Virus record (IMG/VR): IMGVR_UViG_3300032093_000628 | Span: 1 to 29,036 of that record | Strand: one strand, 5' to 3' | DNA from: a virus | Length of the DNA stretch: 29,036 nucleotides | Shown: piece after piece, positions 1 to 6,273 of the stretch | How the letters are laid out: every line of letters begins with the position of its first letter | How positions within the stretch are numbered: position 1 is the stretch's first letter | Position numbers and translations under genes: made by a program | Notes under the pieces: generated by a model | What the model saw: the letters and a program-made list of their open reading frames with translations, nothing else | Told to the model about the DNA's origin: nothing | Database searches by the model: none

Positions 1-16
1 ATAGATTAGTGATATA

Positions 17-44
17 GAGCAATATACTAACTATTGTATTGCTC
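17..44 (-). repeat. Inverted repeat at the 3' end of the GP88-like gene
   Basis: An 8-bp perfect inverted repeat (GAGCAATA at 17-24, TATTGCTC at 37-44) with a 12-nt loop overlaps the TGA stop (43-45) of the gene above it. In minus-strand RNA it would form a weak AU-rich hairpin just after the coding region. No clear U-tract follows, so it may be a processing site or weak terminator rather than a classical intrinsic terminator. Confidence 0.4.
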
Positions 45-654
45 ACAAACTTTTTTTTTTGACTTTGAAGTTGTCGAGTAACGCGAAGCGCTGTATTGAT
101 GCGGCTCGAGCGCAGTCATCATTAGTATCTATTGGCATTCCCTCAGGCACTGACTTCAAGTCGGTATACACTATGGTGTGCTTCAAGCCGTGCTCCGATA
201 TTAAGCCGTCTTCTCTGCCACCGTAACTTGCAGTAAGTTGCAAGTTGCTTGGTATATCATGCAACCTCGCTACCCAGTACCGCAAACTTTTTGTGTATGC
301 CCAAAACTCTACTTCGGGATTGTCTCTACACACTTCGAGCCACAAGTCAAAATATGCTTGGTTAAAAAAATCTCCGCTGGCATGTATCCTTACTGCCTTG
401 CAGTCCCGCGGAAGCACTGGTTTTATGCCTTGTCTCACCGACTCAAAGTTTTTCCACCTATGCTCGCGCACTCCTGGAAACCTTTCTGGGTTTGCTGCGT
501 AGCACTTATAGGCGTTACTCTCGTTATGAAATTTTCCAGTATGCCTATCAACCGTGACTTTGCAGTCGAGTGCAAACGGACAAGTGCTACCTGTTGGCAA
601 GTTCCATTCGTAAACTGTTCCTGTGTAGTACTTTGTATTTTTTACAAACTTCAT
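43..654 (-). CDS. GP88-like phage protein, candidate DNA base-modification factor
   Basis: The 203-residue protein resembles, from memory, the actinophage 'gene product 88' family. It has the N-terminal Cys pattern (C25, C31, C51, with a Tyr-Ala after C51), an RIHASGDFF motif near residues 89-97, a WAYTKSL stretch near 118-124, LTASYGGR near 140-147 and the DTNDDCARA segment near 176-184. The family's biochemical function is not established to my knowledge. The repeated acidic and glycine motifs could sit at strand ends of a barrel, and C181 with the N-terminal cysteines could bind metal. Start: the ATG at 654 directly follows the TAA of the upstream gene and has an AAAGGA Shine-Dalgarno 6-7 nt away. 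The gene sits in an operon with a glycosyltransferase-like gene. A role in 7-deazaguanine DNA modification, such as base exchange, is inference from genome context only. An A10 run lies near the 3' end. Confidence 0.6.
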   Translation of the reverse strand: MKFVKNTKYYTGTVYEWNLPTGSTCPFALDCKVTVDRHTGKFHNESNAYKCYAANPERFPGVREHRWKNFESVRQGIKPVLPRDCKAVRIHASGDFFNQAYFDLWLEVCRDNPEVEFWAYTKSLRYWVARLHDIPSNLQLTASYGGREDGLISEHGLKHTIVYTDLKSVPEGMPIDTNDDCARAASIQRFALLDNFKVKKKSL

Positions 655-1383
655 TTACTGTCCTTTGAGTAGACTGTAATACTGCGGGTAGTCGGCTTTC
701 AATATGTTCCATGCTTTGCTTAACTCGTCTGTGCTACTACCAACTGTTTGACTTCCTACATGGTGAACATACGCAGTTGATATAAAGTGCTTCTTGCCAT
801 TAGCAGACATTTCATAACACTGTAAGTTATCACTAAAGTAATTGATAGGCAAGTAGTCAACCCAACTACTGCGACTCACTACTCCACATATAGGCGCAAT
901 AAAGTTAGTTTGTACTATTGAAAACTCTCGAGCATTATGAATGTTGCCAAGATTATGCACTGCGTCTTCATCATGAGTATCATAATTGCGCCTGATGTTT
1001 TGCATGCCTATTGCGTAGTCGGTGAGACACCCGACCCAACCAAGAGACTCGGCTCCTACCTCGTCGATTAACTTGTTGTAATCTTCAACCAAGTTGTCGT
1101 AAGTTGTCGGAGTAAAAACTACATCATCATTGCAAACTATAACATGCTCATGCTTCTTAAATGCTTCCTGCACTACAAAGTTGTAAGCATCTCCGTAATT
1201 AGTTGCTGTGCTTTTCAAGTCATAAAAAATCTTACCCGACATATTATGACTATTCTTAGCACCGCAGTAACCAATGTATACTTCAACTCCGTTTGGAACA
1301 TACGCACTAATGCTTGATACCAATACTCCAAGCGACTTGCGATGTACCGTGCTGATGCAAATTGCTCTTAACTCTACACTCAT
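655..1383 (-). CDS. Family-2-like glycosyltransferase (GT-A fold)
   Basis: A 242-residue protein. The N-terminus is a typical GT-A nucleotide-sugar beta strand (ELRAICISTVHRKSLG), and near the middle there is a hydrophobic strand ending in CNDD (VIVCNDDVVF), the likely DXD-type metal/UDP-sugar site. The C-terminal half keeps aromatic and acidic residues typical of acceptor regions. Acceptor and donor are unknown: modified phage DNA, a virion protein or a host surface glycan are all possible. I place the start at the ATG at 1383, preceded by AAAGGAG six bases upstream, and not at the in-frame upstream codons, which lie inside the upstream nuclease gene. It begins two bases after the stop of that nuclease and its stop codon abuts the start of the GP88-like gene, so the three are probably co-translated. 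Confidence 0.65.
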   Translation of the reverse strand: MSVELRAICISTVHRKSLGVLVSSISAYVPNGVEVYIGYCGAKNSHNMSGKIFYDLKSTATNYGDAYNFVVQEAFKKHEHVIVCNDDVVFTPTTYDNLVEDYNKLIDEVGAESLGWVGCLTDYAIGMQNIRRNYDTHDEDAVHNLGNIHNAREFSIVQTNFIAPICGVVSRSSWVDYLPINYFSDNLQCYEMSANGKKHFISTAYVHHVGSQTVGSSTDELSKAWNILKADYPQYYSLLKGQ

Positions 1384-1385
1384 GC

Positions 1386-1733
1386 TCAACTCCTTTTGAA
1401 TAATTCGAGTAACATCAAATAAGTTTGCTCTTGCTTGAGTTGTTGAGGAGTAAAACGAAGCACTCGCCAACCTTCAAGCGTAGCAAGGTTATATTTTTCC
1501 ATGTCTTTCAAGTAACCGAGACCTCGGGTGTGTCTGCCTTGTATCCATATACCACCTTCAACTTCGACCGCAATTTTTTTGTCAATAAAAGCATAGTCAA
1601 ATCTGAAGCGCCTGCCCTTCATGAATTGAAACTCCCGTGTTGATGCGGGTAGTTTGTAGGCATTGCAGTAAATTTGAAAAGCAACATCGCTTTCTTTTTG
1701 AACATCAGCACTCGTCTTCTTTTGCTTCGCCAT
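1386..1733 (-). CDS. PD-(D/E)XK-type endonuclease (DUF559/Vsr-like)
   Basis: A 115-residue protein with the architecture of small phage endonuclease-like proteins: a FRFDYAF strand with the first catalytic Asp near residue 45, then IAVEVEGGIW with the second acidic pair near 54-59, followed by a GRHTRG loop, DMEKYN and GWRVLRFTPQQ. This is the restriction-endonuclease-like fold with the E-V-E-G-G core seen in DUF559, Vsr and VRR-type proteins. It could be a Holliday-junction resolvase, a repair nicking enzyme or a genome-processing nuclease. The start at 1733 overlaps the upstream gene by 29 bases and has no strong Shine-Dalgarno, which suggests translational coupling. Its 3' end contains the Shine-Dalgarno of the next gene. 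Confidence 0.7.
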   Translation of the reverse strand: MAKQKKTSADVQKESDVAFQIYCNAYKLPASTREFQFMKGRRFRFDYAFIDKKIAVEVEGGIWIQGRHTRGLGYLKDMEKYNLATLEGWRVLRFTPQQLKQEQTYLMLLELFKRS

Positions 1734-2103
1734 CTTGACTCAACTTGAATAGATTAACCAAAGGTATCAAGACCGCAAGCGACTGGTTACTGTCTCCCAT
1801 TGCTTTTATCTTGCCTTGTTTGTAGTACAATCTACTCAATTTTTTTAACTCGCTTACAGACATCAGCAAAACTATTTCTTTGCATGATGCTCGCGGTATA
1901 ATGTAAGCATAATAGTCTGCATGAGTTGTAGCAATGCCACTCGGCTTGCCTCTACACATGTACTCGACTGCGATGTTGCCTGTAGTGTGCGCCATGAAGT
2001 CGGTCTTTACTTCAATTTTTTTGTTGTCAAATATATGTCCAAGGCGCTCTTCGTAAGTGCGACCGACCATTAAGTCAAACTTGAAGTCAGAGTTGTTCTT
2101 CAT
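1705..2103 (-). CDS. Putative PD-(D/E)XK nuclease-like protein
   Basis: A 132-residue protein. Residues around 10-12 (FDLMVG), GRTYEERLGHI and KKIEVKTD near 29-36 give the order D, E, then E-x-K expected for a PD-(D/E)XK nuclease core. The IAVEYMCRGKPSGI segment and THADYYAYII that follow are typical of phage nucleases that cut or resolve DNA. I do not recognise a precise family. The start codon overlaps the stop of the primase-helicase (TATGA), with no independent strong ribosome site. It lies between a helicase and another nuclease, which supports a role in replication, recombination or resolution of replication intermediates. Confidence 0.55.
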   Translation of the reverse strand: MKNNSDFKFDLMVGRTYEERLGHIFDNKKIEVKTDFMAHTTGNIAVEYMCRGKPSGIATTHADYYAYIIPRASCKEIVLLMSVSELKKLSRLYYKQGKIKAMGDSNQSLAVLIPLVNLFKLSQDGEAKEDEC

Positions 2104-3779
2104 AGCAGTTCTGTAAACCGTTGAGTATGCTTATCGAATTGAAACTTGCTACTGCCTATTTGTCCGCTATACTTTGTTTTGACTTTTTGGACATGAGCAT
2201 GAGTTATTGAATGGTCATTGTCTTGGTTTAAGAACTCTCGATATATGCTCATGATGTTGTCTGCTACATTGTAAAAGTGTGCAGACCCCGAGATGTCATA
2301 CGCAGTCGGTATTTCGTAGTTGCCATCAAGTCCTTTCTGCATCTTTCTGGGGTGAGCAATCAAAACAATATGCACTCCTGTTTGCCTTGCGAATGTTCGC
2401 AACTTTACAAGTATCTTCGCAGCATTTGTTGTTTCGTTTTCTCCTGACTTTATTTTGACCTCGAGGTTGTTCCATGGGTCAATGACTAACACATTGATGC
2501 CCGCTCGCCTTATTAAACTTTTAGCAATGGCAAGTATGCTTTCCACACTGTAGTCGTCAGTCGGGTTGATAAGATAGAAGTACTGACTCAGTGCGTCTAT
2601 CGTGCCTTTTATTTTTGACTCATCTATTCTTTGCTGACCAAAAAAAGTTTCTCCTGTTGCTATCTCAAGCAACCGAATAATCCACATCTCAGGCATAGGG
2701 TTCTCAGGCGAGAAGACTGCACTGCGCCAACCATTGTGTCGAGCAAGAAAAACTATCAAGTTGTCTATGAAGTTTGACTTGCCATGGCTGGGTATGCCTG
2801 TAACTACAGTCAAGTGCCCAGGAAACCATTTGATAAGTTGGTCAAACTTCGGCCACTCATTAGTCATCACGCCTTGCGGGAACCCGTTGCGGTAAATATC
2901 AATCACTGACTGTGCTGATTCATTCAGCATCTGCACGCCTTCTATGGGAAAGTCGTAGGCATTGTCTTTGCAATTATGCAATGCTTCGACTCCATGTTGA
3001 GTCAAAACATCATTAGCATCTTTGCAACCTTCTGGAAACACAATAACCTTGCACCTATCTTTACCGAACCTACGAGCGAGTTCTTCAGTCATGCGCCTAC
3101 CATTCGCATCAGCATCAAGTGCTAAGTATATTGTATCGATGTGGTCAAAGTAGTCAATGCTGTTGTCTACAAATTTCATCTTGCCAGTTACATTTCGAGC
3201 ATCAGCATTCAATGCTCCGTCAGGCACACTAAGCACATTAGTTATTCCGGCTTCGATAAAACTCAGCGCGTCAACTTCGCCTTCGACTATGTATACTTCG
3301 CGTACTGACTTAACTGCATCGATGTTGTAAAAAATTCTATAGCCATTTGGTGTCTGCGAGAACTGTTTATCTATTGTCCTGTACTTGATGTTTACAACTT
3401 TGCCTTCATGAAAGTATGGGAAAGCAATATACTCCAGTGAAGAGTTGTCTACATATATGCCTTGCCATTGCAAAGTTGCTTGACTGATGCCTCTTGTCTT
3501 GAAGTATTCGAGTATATGCTTAGGATATTTGTTAGGCACTCCAAGCAAACTGACGAAGTCGGGCAACTCAACTTGTTTTTTTGCATCGCGCTTTAATGCG
3601 CCCGCCCAACCACAATGATGACAAAACCAAGTGCCTTCTTGAATGTTTACACTCAAGCATTTTTCATGTTGCTTTTTTCTTGTGTGAGAACATTCAGGGC
3701 AAGTCGTATGTTGCTGCGTATGTAAACTCGGGTCAACTCCTGTGATACCGTAGTCTCTGAAGGTTGTTGCTACACTCAT
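2100..3779 (-). CDS. DNA primase-helicase (T7 gp4/Twinkle type)
   Basis: A 559-residue bifunctional replication protein that primes lagging-strand synthesis and unwinds the fork. The N-terminal zinc-binding domain has CPEC (C27, C30) and CHHC (C53, C56) spaced as in T7 gp4. The TOPRIM primase core follows, with VEGEVDAL near 165 and LALDADANG near 220. The C-terminal RecA-like DnaB-family helicase has the Walker A motif GIPSHGKS near 330, a Walker B-like VLVIDPWNN near 430 and a VLIAHPRK segment near 470-480. Length and domain order match T7 gp4 and mitochondrial Twinkle. The start overlaps the stop of the upstream DnaA-like gene (ATGA). No DNA polymerase is seen within the window, so it should be encoded elsewhere in the phage. 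Confidence 0.95.
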   Translation of the reverse strand: MSVATTFRDYGITGVDPSLHTQQHTTCPECSHTRKKQHEKCLSVNIQEGTWFCHHCGWAGALKRDAKKQVELPDFVSLLGVPNKYPKHILEYFKTRGISQATLQWQGIYVDNSSLEYIAFPYFHEGKVVNIKYRTIDKQFSQTPNGYRIFYNIDAVKSVREVYIVEGEVDALSFIEAGITNVLSVPDGALNADARNVTGKMKFVDNSIDYFDHIDTIYLALDADANGRRMTEELARRFGKDRCKVIVFPEGCKDANDVLTQHGVEALHNCKDNAYDFPIEGVQMLNESAQSVIDIYRNGFPQGVMTNEWPKFDQLIKWFPGHLTVVTGIPSHGKSNFIDNLIVFLARHNGWRSAVFSPENPMPEMWIIRLLEIATGETFFGQQRIDESKIKGTIDALSQYFYLINPTDDYSVESILAIAKSLIRRAGINVLVIDPWNNLEVKIKSGENETTNAAKILVKLRTFARQTGVHIVLIAHPRKMQKGLDGNYEIPTAYDISGSAHFYNVADNIMSIYREFLNQDNDHSITHAHVQKVKTKYSGQIGSSKFQFDKHTQRFTELL

Positions 3780-4306
3780 AGATAGTCCATTTTGTTAAGT
3801 CGCATGAAGTAGTCGAACACTTTCAAAAATTGTTCTTCATCATGCACTCCGTTTTGCGTTTCTTTTTTGAAGTGCCTATGAGTTTGAGTAGTTATGTCTC
3901 TTGTCATATTGAAGTATGCTGCAATATGCTGAGCATTTAAGTCAAAACATTGGTAAGCAATATAACATACGAATAGTAACCAGTATCTGTTCTCTATCAT
4001 GTCTAAGTCCTGTATGCTATTGAGGTCTATTACTTTCGTTTTGCGTAAGTAGTTCATAATAGTTTCCAATGCTAAGACTATTTCTGCTTCGTTGTAAGGC
4101 TGAACTGTATTGCTACCTCTTCTAACTGCACGAGGCAGAGTGTGAGTTATATTTCGTTTTGCTTTTTTCTTGTTACCGAACAGTAGTTCTTTTTCTTCGC
4201 GTAGCATTTCACTCAATTTTCTTTTTGGCTTTGCCACTGCACAACCGTCCCATCTCTTCGGAGCAATCATGTCTCCTAAGTTGCCTATTGACTTTAACTG
4301 ATTCAT
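3776..4306 (-). CDS. Replication-module DNA-binding protein with DnaA domain IV-like helix-turn-helix
   Basis: A 176-residue protein. The N-terminal third is basic and probably disordered (KKKAKRN near residue 50). The C-terminal part has a long hydrophobic helix, then HIAAYFNMTRDITTQTHRHF, which resembles the end of bacterial DnaA domain IV (AxxFxxxRDHTTVxHA). DnaA domain IV recognises DnaA boxes, so this could be an origin-recognition or helicase-loading factor without its own AAA+ ATPase. Its position directly before the primase-helicase supports a loader or initiator role; this is inference. Start: I prefer the ATG at 4306, with GAGG five bases upstream, two bases after the previous stop. 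A GTG at 4312 is a less likely alternative. Confidence 0.5.
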   Translation of the reverse strand: MNQLKSIGNLGDMIAPKRWDGCAVAKPKRKLSEMLREEKELLFGNKKKAKRNITHTLPRAVRRGSNTVQPYNEAEIVLALETIMNYLRKTKVIDLNSIQDLDMIENRYWLLFVCYIAYQCFDLNAQHIAAYFNMTRDITTQTHRHFKKETQNGVHDEEQFLKVFDYFMRLNKMDYL

Positions 4307-4308
4307 GC

Positions 4309-4845
4309 TCACCTCACCACTCTTGGTATGTTAACTTTTGTTGCCTTCGCATTGATTGCCAAGAAAACATCTATGTAGTAAACTTCGTCTTTGTTTTTTC
4401 TGTGCAACTTCATCAGTGTTCTAAACTGCTTCGACCAGAAGACATCTCGAGTAGCATTGTAAACTGCTTGATGAATTGCTTTGTCCGTATATCCTAACTT
4501 AACCAACTTGCTATACATGATGCAAGCATTGCTTGTGCTCGTATCGCTTACAAGTCTTTCTTTTTCAAGTTGACTAACATTCGGTAATATCATTTTAGTC
4601 AATTCAATTACTTTGCTTCGATGTTGCAAAACTTCTTCTTTCATTCGTTTTGCACTTTTGTCTTTCGTAGGTTTATTATATTCTTCATTACATATACTAA
4701 GAGATAATAAACCTTCGCACTTCGAAAGTGAAGAAAGAGACTTTTTGAGCTTTTCAACAAAATGAATAAACTTTTCTATTTGATAATTCGCATCCTCAAG
4801 TTGCTGTTTGATTTGCTCGCGCTCCATTTGTATGTAGTCTGCCAT
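4309..4845 (-). CDS. Coiled-coil protein of the replication module, unknown
   Basis: A 178-residue protein starting MADYIQMERE. The first 60 residues form a heptad-like charged helix (EREQIKQQLEDANYQIEKF), followed by a Ser-rich stretch and a second half with basic helices (FWSKQFRTLMKLHRKNK). I do not recognise a family. It may be an accessory DNA-binding or helicase-loader-like protein, given that it sits two bases before the DnaA-like gene. Start: the ATG at 4845 has CGGAG upstream at good spacing. A longer reading from a TTG at 4923 would run through a strong RNA hairpin and lacks a ribosome site, so I reject it. Confidence 0.6.
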   Translation of the reverse strand: MADYIQMEREQIKQQLEDANYQIEKFIHFVEKLKKSLSSLSKCEGLLSLSICNEEYNKPTKDKSAKRMKEEVLQHRSKVIELTKMILPNVSQLEKERLVSDTSTSNACIMYSKLVKLGYTDKAIHQAVYNATRDVFWSKQFRTLMKLHRKNKDEVYYIDVFLAINAKATKVNIPRVVR

Positions 4846-4964
4846 AATTTTCTCCGAATTATTGAAAACCGTCATAAACTGCTTATACGGGGCGAAACCC
4901 CGACGCCCCATATAAGAACACAAAAAGTATAGTTTCGTTGAATGTAACGGGGTTTATGGTAGAA
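4846..4964 (-). promoter_or_regulatory. Leader with a stable RNA hairpin (stem-loop 4884-4914)
   Basis: This 119-base gap precedes the coiled-coil gene. Minus-strand RNA can fold an 11-bp stem (UAUAUGGGGCG paired with CGCCCCGUAUA) around a 9-nt loop; one position is a G-U wobble on the minus strand but an A-C mismatch on the plus strand, which favours the minus-strand RNA as the functional form. No U-tract follows, so it is not a standard intrinsic terminator. A TATACT sequence (4926-4931 read on the minus strand) could be a -10 element that would place the hairpin at the 5' end of a transcript, but no good -35 is visible. Confidence 0.5.
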
Positions 4965-5582
4965 TTACGCATATTGTAAGCGTTCTTCATGTTGCAAGTT
5001 TAACATATACATCAAATCCACCGCTTTTTCAAGCATTGATTTGAACTCGTGCTCCGTGCATGTATTGGTATACATCATCATGGAGTTGTAATCTTTCACA
5101 CGAATAACCTCGCCTGCACCTTTCGGCTCTTGTAAAGTCCAAACTTGATATTGAACTTTCTCAACTCCGAACAAATAAGAGTAAGCTCGCCATTGCATCG
5201 ACTCGCAGTACTGGTCATAACTGAAAGAACTGTAAGTCGTCTTAAACTCGTGCACTACATTGCCGACTATTTGGTCAGCAACTCCTGTAAACATAACCAC
5301 ACCATGTTTTGTATCGATAGGCAGTCGAAGTTTATACTCAAATATCTGACTCCTATTATCTACTTTTGCTCTCGCGTCAATAATGTCTTGCTCGTCAAAC
5401 TGAATGCGCTCATCTTCCTCATGCTGCATGCCTTGTATCTTCGCATGAAAGATACTGCCTGCTATCATTTTGAGCGACGGCTCAGTTCGTTTCGTCCATG
5501 AGTCAACTAATTGTTGCAAACTAATCTTGTCGAGCAAGTATCTCCGATAGGACTCAAGTTGAGTTGCGCTTATCTTCAGCAT
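4965..5582 (-). CDS. RecB/Cas4-like PD-(D/E)XK exonuclease
   Basis: A 205-residue protein with the compact RecB-family nuclease layout: SATQLESYRR at the N-terminus, GSIFHAKIQG near residue 42 (the helix with the conserved His), FTGVADQIVG near 98 carrying the catalytic Asp, HEFKTTY near 111 providing E-x-K, and the QWRAYSYLFG helix near 130. These are the motifs of PDDEXK_1/Cas4-type nucleases, which phages use in recombination together with a single-strand annealing protein. A Sak4-like ATPase is encoded about 700 bases upstream in the same operon, making a nuclease-recombinase pair likely. The start at 5582 has a near-perfect AAGGAGG six bases upstream. The gene overlaps the upstream gene by 29 bases. 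Confidence 0.8.
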   Translation of the reverse strand: MLKISATQLESYRRYLLDKISLQQLVDSWTKRTEPSLKMIAGSIFHAKIQGMQHEEDERIQFDEQDIIDARAKVDNRSQIFEYKLRLPIDTKHGVVMFTGVADQIVGNVVHEFKTTYSSFSYDQYCESMQWRAYSYLFGVEKVQYQVWTLQEPKGAGEVIRVKDYNSMMMYTNTCTEHEFKSMLEKAVDLMYMLNLQHEERLQYA

Positions 5583-5862
5583 ACCATGCCTCCTTAGTTA
5601 AGTATTGTTCTTGACCATTGTATCGAACTTGCCAATATAAATTTGCGAGCGTCTCAACATCATTGCACTTGCCACTGCAGTCATAACCAAATTTGAATGC
5701 TTCGATAATTTGCTTACGCTCTTCTATCATTAGTTCTCTTGCGAGTGCTTGCAAGTGCGGACGCAACTTGACTGCATCATACTTTGCCGTGATAAATTCT
5801 TCATAACCAAAACCGAGGTAGTGATATAAAGAATACGCTGGGCTGTTTTGTCTTACTCTCAT
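5554..5862 (-). CDS. Hypothetical protein in recombination operon
   Basis: A 102-residue protein rich in aromatic residues and charged helices (MRVRQNSPAYSLYHYLGFGY, then a basic/acidic helix ELMIEERKQIIEAFKFGY, and a Cys pair CSGKC near 62-66). No family is recognised. It starts with AGAGGAG upstream and its ATG overlaps the TGA of a 32-residue membrane peptide (ATGA). It ends inside the RecB-like nuclease gene. Tight coupling to the nuclease suggests an accessory role, but nothing in the sequence shows this directly. Confidence 0.65.
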   Translation of the reverse strand: MRVRQNSPAYSLYHYLGFGYEEFITAKYDAVKLRPHLQALARELMIEERKQIIEAFKFGYDCSGKCNDVETLANLYWQVRYNGQEQYLTKEAWYAEDKRNST

Positions 5863-5957
5863 GACTTGTCTCCTCTCTTCAATGCGAACAAAGCAATTGC
5901 CATGATGAAGATGGTAGAGACATGCAAAATAAGTTCTGGGAGGTAATCAGTACACAT
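5859..5957 (-). CDS. Small 32-residue membrane peptide
   Basis: This short reading frame encodes 32 residues beginning MCTDYLPELILHV and containing one hydrophobic segment (LILHVSTIFIMAIALFAL) followed by a positively charged tail KRGDKS, a typical single-pass orientation. Its ATG overlaps the 3' end of the upstream gene by 11 bases, with GGAGG about 9 bases upstream, and its TGA overlaps the ATG of the next gene as ATGA. The otherwise unexplained 84-base gap between two tightly packed genes is exactly filled by it. Function unknown; small phage membrane peptides are often involved in superinfection exclusion, lysis timing or host takeover. Confidence 0.65.
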   Translation of the reverse strand: MCTDYLPELILHVSTIFIMAIALFALKRGDKS

Positions 5958-6273
5958 GATATTCTTCCTCCATTTCTTCGGTAAAGTTTTCAGCAATGCT
6001 AACAACTTTCTCCGAACCTATGCGAGCAATCAAGTAATTAAGCAATGTCTCTGCTTGCTCGTCATTGATAGAGCGAAAGAAATAGTGTATGTTGTAATTT
6101 ACTACATACCTATAGTAATGGTCATTGCTTTGAACATCAGCAAGCATTTTTGTTGCGGGTGGCAAATGCTTACTTGACACTTCGTGACGCTCATCAATCT
6201 GGAGTACTGTCAAGCCGTAGTAACCATTGTTGAAGTTGGTTATTACTTTTCGGTTTGTTGCGACTGTTTTCAT
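5947..6273 (-). CDS. Hypothetical protein downstream of Sak4-like ATPase
   Basis: A 108-residue protein beginning MKTVATNRKVITNFNNGYYG. It contains a VNYNIHYFFRSI segment and a C-terminal acidic tail (TEEMEEEYHVY), a pattern seen in single-strand-binding and Sak4-partner proteins, though I do not recognise a family. I chose the ATG at 6273, which overlaps the stop of the ATPase gene as ATGA and has GGAGG five bases upstream; a longer frame starting at 6330 would lie wholly inside the ATPase gene. An acidic C-terminal tail next to a recombinase makes an SSB-like or mediator role worth testing. Confidence 0.6.
   Translation of the reverse strand: MKTVATNRKVITNFNNGYYGLTVLQIDERHEVSSKHLPPATKMLADVQSNDHYYRYVVNYNIHYFFRSINDEQAETLLNYLIARIGSEKVVSIAENFTEEMEEEYHVY

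Noticed and set aside
4846-4923. Longer version of the coiled-coil protein starting at a TTG
   Set aside because: The extension is encoded by the hairpin leader; the internal ATG at 4845 has the Shine-Dalgarno.
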